Both the position numbers and the translations under genes were made by a program. This document shows, piece by piece, positions 33,210 to 41,339 of a stretch of 64,000 nt of DNA. Source of the DNA: Phycisphaerae bacterium (GTDB taxonomy: Bacteria > Planctomycetota > Phycisphaerae > UBA1845); assembly GCA_022072505.1 (NCBI GenBank), contig JAJVHU010000007.1:109959-173958 (forward strand). The letters run 5' to 3'. Position 1 is the first letter of the stretch, and every line of letters begins with the position of its first letter. The notes below the pieces were generated by a model. The model had not been told where the DNA came from and did no database searches. It saw only the letters and a program-made list of their open reading frames with translations.

Positions 33210-35315
33210 TCAATCATCGAAGATGTCCGACGCCTCGCGGACCGCTTTCTCGCGCGTCTCCTCGTTGAGTTCCTTCTGAAGCCGGATGATGTCCTGAAGC
33301 ATCGTCACCGCGTCGTGATACCCCTCGGTGCGCCTCATCCGCGTCAGGATTTCCGCCATCTCGTTCAGAACGAGAGCCTGCGCCGGGTCGACGGCGCCCT
33401 CGGAGGCGTCCGTCCCGTCGGCGCTCCAGCTCCGCACCCGCTCCGCGGCCTGCGGAAGCCGCGCCTCGGCGAGCTGATTGAGCGGGAGCGAAACTTCGCT
33501 CTCAATCCGCTCGGCGATGCTCAGATCGTTCATCGCATTGATCCGGATTTCCGCGACGATCCGCTCCACCTGCCGCGCGACCGCCGCGACGCCCGCCGCA
33601 AGGCTCCGCTGACGGCGCTCCAGCGGGGCGAGACGCTCCGCGCGCTGCACCGGCGTCGATTGCGGCGTCAGCCGGTCCGCCGCGGTCAGCAACTGCCGCC
33701 GCAGTTCTTCCTGCTGATCAACGAGCCGCTGAAACTCCGACCGGGCCTCCTGCTCACGCCGGGCGAGATCGGACTGAAGCTCCTCGCGCGTTACGATGCG
33801 CAGCGTCACCGGCAGCGAACGCGCCTCCCCCGGCCCCGTCACATCATTCAGGTCCGTCGCGTACGCCGCCAGCGAGAGCATGTCGCCCGGCGCCACCCCC
33901 GCGGACGTCGGCGACCACTCCGTCGTCGCCTCATATACCTTCGATCCCGACGTCAGTGGCGAGAGATCCGGAGCGGTCACGGCGTCCGGAGAATCCGCCA
34001 GGACCGCGTCCAACCGAACACCCGCCAGCCCGAAGTCATCCGTCGCCTCGACCCGGATCGGGAGCACCGCCTGCGGCGTGACGCGCTCACCCACGCCGGA
34101 AAGGAGCAGCCGGACCGTCGGCGCCTCGTCCACGATCAACCGCACCACGAAACGTTCATGCCGCCGGCTTGAAAGCCCTTCCGGATCAGTGAGCTGCACG
34201 TGATATGTCGCTCCGGCGGAGACGTCGATCCGCGCCCGCCAGCGATCCCGCGCGCCTTCGAGAATTCCCAGCGGCTGATTATCCGCGAACCACTCCGCCG
34301 AGGCGACCGGCTTGCTTGTCGTCAGCTCGAGGTCGATCCGGCTTCCCGCCAGCGCTCGGATCGTTCGCTGGTTCGCCGGAAGCGTCGCCTCCTCCAGCCT
34401 CGCGTATGCCGGCGGCGCCACCCGGATCGATGCCGACGCCACCCGAGGTCTTTCCGAGAGCACGACTTCGATCTCGCGCGTCCGGTCGTCACCGCCCTGA
34501 AGGCGAAACCGCAGCGGTTGCTCCAGGTTCACGAAGGTGTGCCGCACCTCCGCGTCCCCGACGCGCGTCATCGTTTGACGCCCGCGCGGCCCACCCGCGG
34601 TCTCAAACAGAACCTCGACCGTGCGCGGCACGACTCCCTCGACGCGGGCCCGCACCTCCAGATCATCTCCCGTCGCCGCGACGATCCGATCGCCGTCCAC
34701 GTCGAGCACCAGGCGCGTCCGCTTCGGCCACTCCTGCACCGACAGCAGAAACGACCGCCGCAGCGCCAGCCCCAGCGACGCCGGGCAGATCTGCGCCCAG
34801 ATCCCCAGGCACATCCCCGACAACGCCAGAATGCCCGACGCGACCGCGGCGCGACGGTGGCGAAGCAACGCCGACACATCGATCGAGGACAACGCTGCGT
34901 TGGCCTCGGAGACCACGCTTCGGGCGAGTTCAGGCGAGTTCGTCGCCGCGTCGCCGATCTGGCCGCGCGAAAAACGCACCGAGGACACCAGCAGCGATCG
35001 AAGTCGCGGATCCGCACGCTCCGCCAGGTGCGCGGCGTCGGATGCGTCGAGCGGCTGACGAAGCGCAGGCCGAAGCCGCCGGAGCACAAGGTAAACCAAC
35101 GCCGCCAGCAACGGCGCCAGCAGCGCCCCGCGCGCCGTCCGCCCCAGCCGCAGGTAATAATCCGCCGTCACCAGCAACGCGAACCCCACGCCCCACGCCG
35201 CGACGATCGCCGCCGCCGCCTCCGCCACGACGTACCACCGCCACCGGCGCAGCAGCGCCCCGAGGCGATGTTCGATCGCCGGCGAGAGACGGATCGGTTC
35301 AGGATTCGACGACAT
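33210..35315 (-). CDS. large membrane protein with C-terminal coiled coil (DUF4175-like)
   Basis: 701 aa. Two or three N-terminal TM segments (about 27-50, 62-85, 155-175) are followed by a long beta-rich region with Ig-like pieces (VASASIRVAPPAYARLEEAT; LELTTSKPVASAEWFADN; IRVEATDDFGLAGVRLDAVL), then from about residue 520 a charged helical region (LARREQEARSEFQRLVDQQEELRRQLL; LAPLERRQRSLAAGVAAVARQVERIV). The 'ATDDFGL' block and layout match planctomycete and bacteroidetes proteins annotated DUF4175 or 'coiled-coil membrane protein', whose role is unknown. It begins 15 bp after the DUF554 gene stop, so they share a transcript. Confidence 0.75.
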   Translation of the reverse strand: MSSNPEPIRLSPAIEHRLGALLRRWRWYVVAEAAAAIVAAWGVGFALLVTADYYLRLGRTARGALLAPLLAALVYLVLRRLRPALRQPLDASDAAHLAERADPRLRSLLVSSVRFSRGQIGDAATNSPELARSVVSEANAALSSIDVSALLRHRRAAVASGILALSGMCLGIWAQICPASLGLALRRSFLLSVQEWPKRTRLVLDVDGDRIVAATGDDLEVRARVEGVVPRTVEVLFETAGGPRGRQTMTRVGDAEVRHTFVNLEQPLRFRLQGGDDRTREIEVVLSERPRVASASIRVAPPAYARLEEATLPANQRTIRALAGSRIDLELTTSKPVASAEWFADNQPLGILEGARDRWRARIDVSAGATYHVQLTDPEGLSSRRHERFVVRLIVDEAPTVRLLLSGVGERVTPQAVLPIRVEATDDFGLAGVRLDAVLADSPDAVTAPDLSPLTSGSKVYEATTEWSPTSAGVAPGDMLSLAAYATDLNDVTGPGEARSLPVTLRIVTREELQSDLARREQEARSEFQRLVDQQEELRRQLLTAADRLTPQSTPVQRAERLAPLERRQRSLAAGVAAVARQVERIVAEIRINAMNDLSIAERIESEVSLPLNQLAEARLPQAAERVRSWSADGTDASEGAVDPAQALVLNEMAEILTRMRRTEGYHDAVTMLQDIIRLQKELNEETREKAVREASDIFDD

Positions 35316-35330
35316 CCGACAACGCTCCGG

Positions 35331-36125
35331 TCACGACGCCGGAAGCAGCATCCCCGGCCAGAACAACTCGACGCCCGCGATGATCGCCGGCGGGAGGAAC
35401 ACCCCCGGCAGCATGTCCGCCACCGGAATCTTCTTCACGTCCAGAATCATCAGCGCCGTCCCCAGCATCAACACCCCGCCCACCGCCGCCATCATCGACC
35501 GCGACACCTCCGGCAGCGGGTCCGCCGCCAGATACGCCAGCACGGACAACCCGCCCTGAAACCCGATCACCGTTGCGACGCTGAGCATCACGCCCCAGCC
35601 CAGCGTCGACGCCAGCGCCATCGAGCAGAATCCGTCCAGCGCGGACTTGATGTAGAGATAACCGGGGTCGCCCTGCGACCCATTCCGCAGGCATCCCAGC
35701 AGCGTCAGCGGCCCCACGCAGAAAATGACGCTCGCCGTCAGGAACCCTTCCGCGAACCGGTGTCCGCCGTCCCCACCGCCTCCGAAACGCGCATGCACCC
35801 ACGTTCCGAACCCCTCGATCCGCCGGTGCAGCCCCAGCAGCGTCCCGAGGAGGCAGCCGGGGATCAGCGACCCGATCATCACCATCGCCAGCCGCGCGCC
35901 GTACGTCTCCGGATAACGCACCTGCCCCTTGAACCGTGCCACCGTGTCCCCGAACACGATCACCGCCGCGTCGATCCCCAGGGTGATGGTCATCAGCCCC
36001 AGGGCGCTGAGCACGATCTGCTGATAACGCTGCGGCATCCGCCCGGACAGCAGCAGCCCGACCGCGCTTCCCAGCGCCACCGTGAGGGCGTTCACCACCG
36101 TCCCGTTGATATGCTGCCACCCCAC
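35331..36125 (-). CDS. DUF554-family membrane protein
   Basis: 264 aa from a GTG at 36125, chosen because GGAGGG lies seven bases upstream. Opening INGTVVNALTVALGSAVGLL is the hallmark of DUF554 (YdfK-like), followed by RYQQIVLSALGLMTITLGI, IGSLIPGCLLGTLLGLHRRI, FLTASVIFCVGPLTLLGCL, SALDGFCSMALASTLGWGVM and AAVGGVLMLGTALMILDVKK. About seven TM segments; inner membrane; function unproven (a transport role has been suggested for relatives). Directly upstream of the DUF4175-like gene. Confidence 0.92.
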   Translation of the reverse strand: MGWQHINGTVVNALTVALGSAVGLLLSGRMPQRYQQIVLSALGLMTITLGIDAAVIVFGDTVARFKGQVRYPETYGARLAMVMIGSLIPGCLLGTLLGLHRRIEGFGTWVHARFGGGGDGGHRFAEGFLTASVIFCVGPLTLLGCLRNGSQGDPGYLYIKSALDGFCSMALASTLGWGVMLSVATVIGFQGGLSVLAYLAADPLPEVSRSMMAAVGGVLMLGTALMILDVKKIPVADMLPGVFLPPAIIAGVELFWPGMLLPAS

Positions 36126-36235
36126 CGAACCGCCCTCCGACGCAATCCCGCCGCGCCCCCGGTCTCTCAATCCTTGCATCCGCACCCCGCCATCCGAGAA
36201 TAACCCGTTCGCTTCCGTAATCCCAGCTTTGTCGC

Positions 36236-36321
36236 GGGCGAGTGGCGGAACGGCAGACGCCGGGGACTTAAAATCCCCTGTCCCGTCAAGGGACGTGCGG
36301 GTTCAAATCCCGCCTCGCCCA
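36236..36321 (+). tRNA. tRNA-Leu (UAA)
   Basis: 86 nt. The acceptor arms GGGCGAG (36236-36242) and CTCGCCC (36314-36320) pair perfectly, with discriminator A. The D-arm contains GGCGGAACGGC, the anticodon stem-loop is GGGGA-CTTAAAA-TCCCC with anticodon TAA, a long class II variable arm (TGTCCCGTCAAGGGACG) follows, and the T-arm is CGGGTTCAAATCCCG. The 3' CCA is not encoded. No intron is seen. Confidence 0.97.
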
Positions 36322-36442
36322 TCGGAACGGGCGTGGAATTCCCCTCCGGTTTTCGCGGGTCCGGCCCGGGGCGTCGCCAACGTGTCTGCCGGTCAGCGGG
36401 GAATGCGGCGCCGGTCGGCGCGCGCTGCGGCAACGATCCGCG

Positions 36443-38773
36443 TCACGGCGGGGGCGGGGTTGACGCGGATTCGAGCGCCGCCGCCCGGGCTTCGCAGGCG
36501 CGCATGTCCTCCGGGCGCTGAAGCACTCGGCAGCATTCCGCCAGCATGCGCCAGTGCGACGGCTGATTCGGCTCCAGCTCCGTCGCTTTCCGCAGCGGCG
36601 CTTCCGCCTCACCCGCCCGGTCCGCGATCAGGAGGGCCTGTCCGAGAAGGCGATGCACGACGGCGCGTTTCGGCAGCAGCGCCGCGGCGCGCTGAAGATG
36701 CGGGATCGCGCCGTCCGTCCGTCCCAGGGCGAGAAAAACTTCACCCAGCAGATGATGCCCGTCGCTGAAGTCCGGGTCGAGCGTCACCGCGCGCTGGGCT
36801 TGCGCGACCGCTTCGAGCGGTTCGTTCCGCGTCAAGGCGAGGACCGCCAGCGCGTGCAAGACCTCGGGCGACTCTCCGTGAAGCTCGATCGCCCGGTGGA
36901 GCGCCGCCTCGGCCGGGTCGGGCCGGCCTGCGGCGGCGAGCAGCCGGGCGACGGTCATAAGCGTCTCGCGCGTCGGATCGAGGTCCGCCGCCGCCTTGAG
37001 CTGCATCACGGCGCGATCCGGTTTCCCGACGGAGAGCAGGAACCGCGCGTACTCCCGGCGAAGCGCGGCGCTTTCCGGATTGACCCGCACCGCGCGCTCG
37101 AGGTGCGCCTCCGCGTCCGTCCGGTCCTGAAGCAGGATCGCGAACCACGCCTGCCTCGCCAGGTCTGCCGCCGACGCCGTCAACCCCCAGCGGATCAGCG
37201 CGGCGCCTCGTGCCCGCCCCTCCTCGATCGCGCTGCGCTGCTCGACGCTGAGGCGCGACGCCCCGGCGAACGACTGCTCCATCGTGACGCCGTAATCGAA
37301 CGACGCACGGTAGGCGCGGTCCGCCCGGGCGTCGAGCCGCTGCATGACCCCGCTGTGAGCCCAGAGCGCGGCGACCGGCGTCATTGTCCCCAAGTAGACC
37401 GCCCCGGCGCGCGTCACTCGCCCTCCCCGCCGCAAGGAGAACTGTTGAAGACGCACGTTCGCACGCAAGAACATCCGCGTCGTCTGCAGCGCCAGGTAAG
37501 CGAGGATCGCCGCCACGCCCAGCGCCATCAGAAAGGGAACCACATCATAAAGCCCGCGGAAGGCCGCGAACGCCGCGAGAAAATACGCCCCCAGCAGCAG
37601 CTCCTCGACGAGGTTGTAATCCCCGCGCCCCGACGCCGTCAGCGCGCCCATCACGCACGCCAGTCCGATCCAGACCGGTTCGGGCATCGCGCCGAACGCT
37701 TCCGAAAACAACACCCGCGCCGCCGCGTAACCCGCGACGGCGTAAACCACCGCGTGAACCGCGAACCGCGCCCGCCGCGCCGACCGATCCTGCCCGGTCC
37801 TTGAAGATGGCGTCCGCGTCACGCGCGGCTTGGCGAACGACGCCGGCGCGCCGAATCCGAAATACAGCGCGTCGTTCGGACACACGCTGACGCAGTCCAT
37901 GCATTTCATGCACCCGGGATCGACGACCATCCCGAAGTCGCGCACCTCCTCATGCACGCGCACGTTGGACGTACACACCGCCGTGCAATGTCCGCACCCC
38001 TCACAGGCATCGGTCACGCGGATGCGGCCCGGCGCGATCCGGTCCGCCACGCCGAAGATTCCCCCGTAAGGGCATCCGTAGGTGCAGAACCCCTTCGATC
38101 CGAGCAGATACACGATCACGAACCCGCAGGTCAGAAACGTCAAACCCCCGACGAACCACCCCGGAAACGTCGCCCAGAACTGCGTCGTCGTCAGGTGCAT
38201 CTCGGCGTGCGCCGCGGATCGCCCGGCGGCCGCACGCTGCACCATCGGGAACACGAACATGTAGAAGAACGCGATCAGCGGAACCCAGATCAGCAGGCGG
38301 GACCGCATCGCGCGGGGACGGATGCCCGCCTTCCCCACCAGCCAGCGGCAAAGATCCTGCAACGCGATGACGTGACACCCCCAGCCGCAGAAGAACCGCC
38401 CGAGCACGAGCGTCGAAAGGATCGCCAGGGCGAAAAAGATCGCCCCCGCGTTGACGATCCCGCTTTTCGAGAACTCCATCGCTTCCGAAGGTTCCAGCGG
38501 CGAGAGGGTCCGTCCGGTCGCATACCAGTGTGCGACATGCCCGGCGATCAGGACATGCACCGCGATCAGGACGATCGCCCGGCGGCGCGACATCCGCGAC
38601 GGCCTGACCTTGCCGTCGGAGGGCAGCACGGGAAGCGCGACCTTCGCGCCGCCGTTGCGACGGGGCAGCGCGGATCCGGGATCGCCCCCGCACCGGCCGA
38701 CCGCGGCCCCGCCGTCGCCCGACGCCTTCGATCCGTGCCGACGGGAAACCCGGGGCGCGTTAGAGTATTGCAT
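36443..38773 (-). CDS. NapH/NosR-like polyferredoxin fused to TPR repeats
   Basis: About 776 aa, from the ATG at 38773. The first ~400 residues form a membrane polyferredoxin: GRFFCGWGCHVIALQDLC, GFCTYGCPYGGIFG, then two 4Fe-4S clusters, CEGCGHCTAVCTSN and CMKCMDCVSVCPNDALYFG, between several TM segments. Such proteins (NapH, NosR, RdxA/CcoG types) carry electrons at the inner membrane. After more TM segments the chain continues into about seven tetratricopeptide repeats (ALIRWGLTASAADLARQAWF; AVMQLKAAADLDPTRETL; GEVFLALGRTDGAIPHLQRA). No nitrate, nitrous-oxide or cytochrome-oxidase genes are near, so its redox partner is unknown. Divergent from the zinc-ribbon protein. Confidence 0.88.
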   Translation of the reverse strand: MQYSNAPRVSRRHGSKASGDGGAAVGRCGGDPGSALPRRNGGAKVALPVLPSDGKVRPSRMSRRRAIVLIAVHVLIAGHVAHWYATGRTLSPLEPSEAMEFSKSGIVNAGAIFFALAILSTLVLGRFFCGWGCHVIALQDLCRWLVGKAGIRPRAMRSRLLIWVPLIAFFYMFVFPMVQRAAAGRSAAHAEMHLTTTQFWATFPGWFVGGLTFLTCGFVIVYLLGSKGFCTYGCPYGGIFGVADRIAPGRIRVTDACEGCGHCTAVCTSNVRVHEEVRDFGMVVDPGCMKCMDCVSVCPNDALYFGFGAPASFAKPRVTRTPSSRTGQDRSARRARFAVHAVVYAVAGYAAARVLFSEAFGAMPEPVWIGLACVMGALTASGRGDYNLVEELLLGAYFLAAFAAFRGLYDVVPFLMALGVAAILAYLALQTTRMFLRANVRLQQFSLRRGGRVTRAGAVYLGTMTPVAALWAHSGVMQRLDARADRAYRASFDYGVTMEQSFAGASRLSVEQRSAIEEGRARGAALIRWGLTASAADLARQAWFAILLQDRTDAEAHLERAVRVNPESAALRREYARFLLSVGKPDRAVMQLKAAADLDPTRETLMTVARLLAAAGRPDPAEAALHRAIELHGESPEVLHALAVLALTRNEPLEAVAQAQRAVTLDPDFSDGHHLLGEVFLALGRTDGAIPHLQRAAALLPKRAVVHRLLGQALLIADRAGEAEAPLRKATELEPNQPSHWRMLAECCRVLQRPEDMRACEARAAALESASTPPPP

Positions 38774-38883
38774 GCCCGATGACAAGACGGACCTTCAATG
38801 AAACCTCGCCGCGACAACGCAGCCGATCGAACCTTGACGGAGGCATCCTATCTGACGCGACGCCCGCGCCTCAAGGTGCGATC

Positions 38884-39447
38884 ATGAAGGGCAATCCGCC
38901 CGCCGCGAAAACCTGCCACCGATGCGGCTACGACCTGTCCGGTCTGCCCGAGGACTACCGCTGTCCCGAGTGCGGTCTGCGCTACGACGCCGACACCCGC
39001 TCGTGGCGCCCGAGCGAACCCTGGATCGCCTCCGTGGTGATGATGGGGGTGGCCGGTTATCTAGGTCTGCACGTGCTCGCGTTGCGCGGCGGGCTGGTTT
39101 TTCTCGTCAGTCGCGCGGTCATCATTGTGATGCTGCTCGTCCTGGCCGCGATTTCGTGGCGACGACACCGGAAGGGCATCCTCGTCGCCGTCCACCCGGA
39201 AGGCGTTTTCGTCCGCGACCACTTCTGCGAGGAGTTCCTGGACTGGGCGTCGATCGAGGATCTCAACGTGGACATCGGCGCTGGTCCGTTTTTTCCCCGG
39301 CACAGGCTGCATCTGCGCCTGACGAGCGGGCGGCGGATTCCGCTGACCACGTTTTTTCTCTGGTCGGCGGACAAGAAGGCGTTCGCGTCGGTCTTCGGAC
39401 TCGCCCGCCAGCGCCACGCCGCTGCATCGGGGGACGCGCCGCGGTAG
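38884..39447 (+). CDS. zinc-ribbon membrane protein
   Basis: 187 aa from the ATG at 38884 (MKGNPPAAKTCHRCGYDLSG); an earlier ATG at 38779 would add 35 low-quality residues. A C4 ribbon (CHRCGYDLSGLPEDYRCPEC) precedes two TM segments (SVVMMGVAGYLGLHVLAL; VIIVMLLVLAAISWRR) and a PH-like or YcxB-like soluble tail (ILVAVHPEGVFVRDHF; FLDWASIEDLNVDIG). The 'CxxCGYDLxGLP' ribbon is extremely common in planctomycete membrane proteins; its function is unknown. Confidence 0.85.
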   Translation: MKGNPPAAKTCHRCGYDLSGLPEDYRCPECGLRYDADTRSWRPSEPWIASVVMMGVAGYLGLHVLALRGGLVFLVSRAVIIVMLLVLAAISWRRHRKGILVAVHPEGVFVRDHFCEEFLDWASIEDLNVDIGAGPFFPRHRLHLRLTSGRRIPLTTFFLWSADKKAFASVFGLARQRHAAASGDAPR

Positions 39448-39517
39448 TATTGCGCTGAAACGGACTGACTTCTCGGCATGTCGCCTAGGTCGCCGAAAGC
39501 ACTCGGGAACCACGCAT

Positions 39518-40096
39518 GTGAGCGATCCGCGAAAGAAGCTCATTAAACCTGCGCCGGGCGACCCGCGCGGTCCCGGATGGGTGCTCATCGGGTATCGCGG
39601 AAGCGGGAAGACGACCGTCGGCCGCGCGCTGGCGGAGCGGATCGAGGCTCCCTTTGTCGACACGGACGAGCAGATCATGCGTCGCGCGGGGCGATCGATC
39701 CGGGAGATCTTTGCGGATTCCGGTGAACCGGCGTTCCGGGAGCTGGAGCGCGCGACGATCGCCGAACTCGACGCATGCCCGGCGAAAGTCGTCGCCGTCG
39801 GTGGCGGCGCGATCGAGGATCGTCGCAACGTCGCTCGATTGCGTGAGCTTGGCCGGATCATCTGGCTCGACGCTCGTCCCGACATCCTCGCCGCCAGGAT
39901 CGCCGCCGACCCGCAGACCCGGAACGCAAGACCCCCCTTGACTGGATTGAGCCTGGCAGACGAGGCGGCGACCGTGCTGCGACGGCGCCGCCCGTTGTAC
40001 GCCGAGGCCTGCGACCTTCGCGTCGATGCAACTTCCGACAATCCCTCCGTGATCGCCGAAGTCATCCTTGAGGCTTTTCCACCCGCGTCGGTCTGA
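39518..40096 (+). CDS. aroK: shikimate kinase
   Basis: 192 aa from a GTG at 39518. Phosphorylates shikimate at the 3-hydroxyl (ATP-dependent) in the chorismate pathway. Motifs: Walker A VLIGYRGSGKTTVGRALAE, the shikimate-binding DTDEQIMRRAG, REIFADSGEPAFRELE, the GGG motif VVAVGGGAIEDRRN, and the lid with RPPLTGL. Length is typical. An N-terminal ~20-residue extension precedes the P-loop. It ends before a 1.2-kb non-coding stretch; no other aro gene is in the window. Confidence 0.95.
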   Translation: MSDPRKKLIKPAPGDPRGPGWVLIGYRGSGKTTVGRALAERIEAPFVDTDEQIMRRAGRSIREIFADSGEPAFRELERATIAELDACPAKVVAVGGGAIEDRRNVARLRELGRIIWLDARPDILAARIAADPQTRNARPPLTGLSLADEAATVLRRRRPLYAEACDLRVDATSDNPSVIAEVILEAFPPASV

Positions 40097-40570
40097 AGGC
40101 GTCTTATTCAGGACGGCGTCGAGTTGCGGGGATTTACACACTGAAAAAGAGGTGTTCCGGAATCTGGGAAGCGTCACCGGGGCTTGTGAGGGTATCCGTT
40201 TTTGATATTCGATGCAGATTGACATCCGCGACGTGCAATTCGGTTGCAATACAACGCCAGCCGGCGGCTCAGGTCTGCTGATTGCTCGAGAGCGCGCCTC
40301 TGCGTCGGATCTTCAAACCGAATCATTGTTGAACGACAAGTGCCGCCCGATCGGCACTGTCGATAAGAATCGTCTTGAAAATTTAAGGGACAATCCTCAT
40401 AGAAATGACGGAATCGCATGTTAGGATTCCCCCCTTCAAGAGGCGGGCTGCTGAGCGGCTGCGGCCTCTGCGGATGTCGAAAAACCAGAAGAACCCGCGC
40501 GTTCAACAGCGCTTCTTTCCCCTCCGGAAAGCACCGGGAGCACCTTGCATAACCCGGTGCTTTCTTTTTT
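40097..40570 (+). ncRNA. A/T-richer non-coding segment ending in a terminator (candidate RNA)
   Basis: This stretch is visibly less GC-rich than its surroundings (for example 40375-40410, TTGAAAATTTAAGG...). A possible promoter is TTGAAA with CATAGA 17 bases on (40374-40402 area). It ends in the hairpin terminator at 40528-40570. aroK ends 430 bp upstream, so the terminator may end a separate small RNA of about 160 nt, or read-through from aroK. Frames of 70 and 121 codons exist but look unconvincing. Confidence 0.35.
40528..40570 (+). terminator. intrinsic terminator downstream of aroK / candidate RNA
   Basis: AAAGCACCGGG (40528-40538) pairs exactly with CCCGGTGCTTT (40553-40563) around a 14-nt loop, followed by C and six T. 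The loop holds TGCATAACCCG, an 11-mer also found in the loop of the terminator at 33130-33181. Confidence 0.88.
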
Positions 40571-40830
40571 GGTTCGTGCGTTGGTCGCAACGGAGGGCGC
40601 GGATCGGTCCTTCAGACGTTCTCTCCACGTCGTTATCGAGGGTGCAAAGGCCTGATTTGAGCGGTCCTGAGTCTCCGCTTGACTCCGGTGCTCCGCGGCG
40701 CCTGACGCCCCGGAGGAGTCTCGGCGCGTGCTACGGAGGAGCATCCAGGGGTGGGGGCGTCGGATCATGAACTCCCGGAGGGACAGCTGAGCGGCGGCGC
40801 GACGGATCGATCAAGCGGCGGCGGGCTTGC

Positions 40831-41198
40831 GTCCCTCCGGGACTTCGTTCCCCCGCGCGGGCTTCCCAGCACTGGCGTGCCGGGCTGTTTTCCAGCGCCC
40901 CTGCCGGGGCTAAAGACTTCCGGATGATCCTTCGGGGCTGTGACTCCCGGATGATCCTCCGGGGCACAACCGGGGCACAACACATTCCGCCGACTCTTTC
41001 CCGCAGGTTCACGTCCCAGCAGCCCGTTGAAAAAGGGTAGCGCGTCCCTCCGGGACGCGAAATTCACCGGGAAAAACTGGCATCACAAAGCCCGATCGCG
41101 CGTTCTTCAACAGGCGGCCAGGATCGCGTCGCAGGTTCACGCCAAATCATAAGTTCATGCGATTCCAACACCACGCAACCGGAGCCGGATGGAGACTC
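40831..41198 (+). repeat. composite intergenic repeat, copy B
   Basis: Same three blocks, same order and orientation as copy A at 11233-11570. Block 1 (40831-40911) has GTCCCTCCGGGACT and GCACTGGCGTGCCGGGCTGT. Block 2 (40918-40964) has two CGGATGATCC-type units 27 bp apart (40921, 40948). Block 3 (41146-41198) aligns with copy A without gaps over 53 bases at about three-quarters identity. Between blocks 2 and 3 a MITE-like piece appears inserted. No gene was supported between 40571 and 41339. Confidence 0.8.
41003..41141. mobile_element. MITE-like insertion inside repeat copy B
   Basis: GCCCGTTGAAAAA (41022-41034) and TTCTTCAACAGGC (41103-41115) are imperfect inverted repeats (11 of 13 positions). 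An 11-bp direct repeat, GCAGGTTCACG, lies outside on both sides (41003-41013 and 41131-41141), like a target-site duplication, although 8 and 15 bases separate it from the arms. The inside holds a GC hairpin GCGTCCCTCCGGGACGC. It has no coding capacity. Copy A lacks the segment. Confidence 0.45.
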
Positions 41199-41258
41199 CG
41201 GTCGCGCCGGGGGTGAGCGCGGGAACTCCTGCTTGCTTCGTCACGGCGACGATCAGGC

Positions 41259-41287
41259 TTGTGAAGGTTCTTCCGTGGTCTTAACAT
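41259..41287 (+). promoter_or_regulatory. candidate promoter for dxr-rseP
   Basis: TTGTGA (41259-41264), a 17-bp spacer and TAACAT (41282-41287), each matching the consensus at four positions. The start would be near 41294, giving a leader of about 45 nt for dxr. No clear Shine-Dalgarno precedes the dxr ATG. Confidence 0.45.
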
Positions 41288-41339
41288 ACCTGCGGAATCA
41301 TCAGCGCCACTGCATTTTGCTTATTCTCAATCGTTCTCA

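Noticed and set aside
34200..36203. 667-codon plus-strand frame
   Set aside because: Antisense to the DUF4175-like and DUF554 genes, very rich in Arg, Pro and His, no domain.
40219..40250. TTGACA promoter in the gap after aroK
   Set aside because: The only acceptable -10 (TGCAAT) is 20 bases away, and no gene follows.
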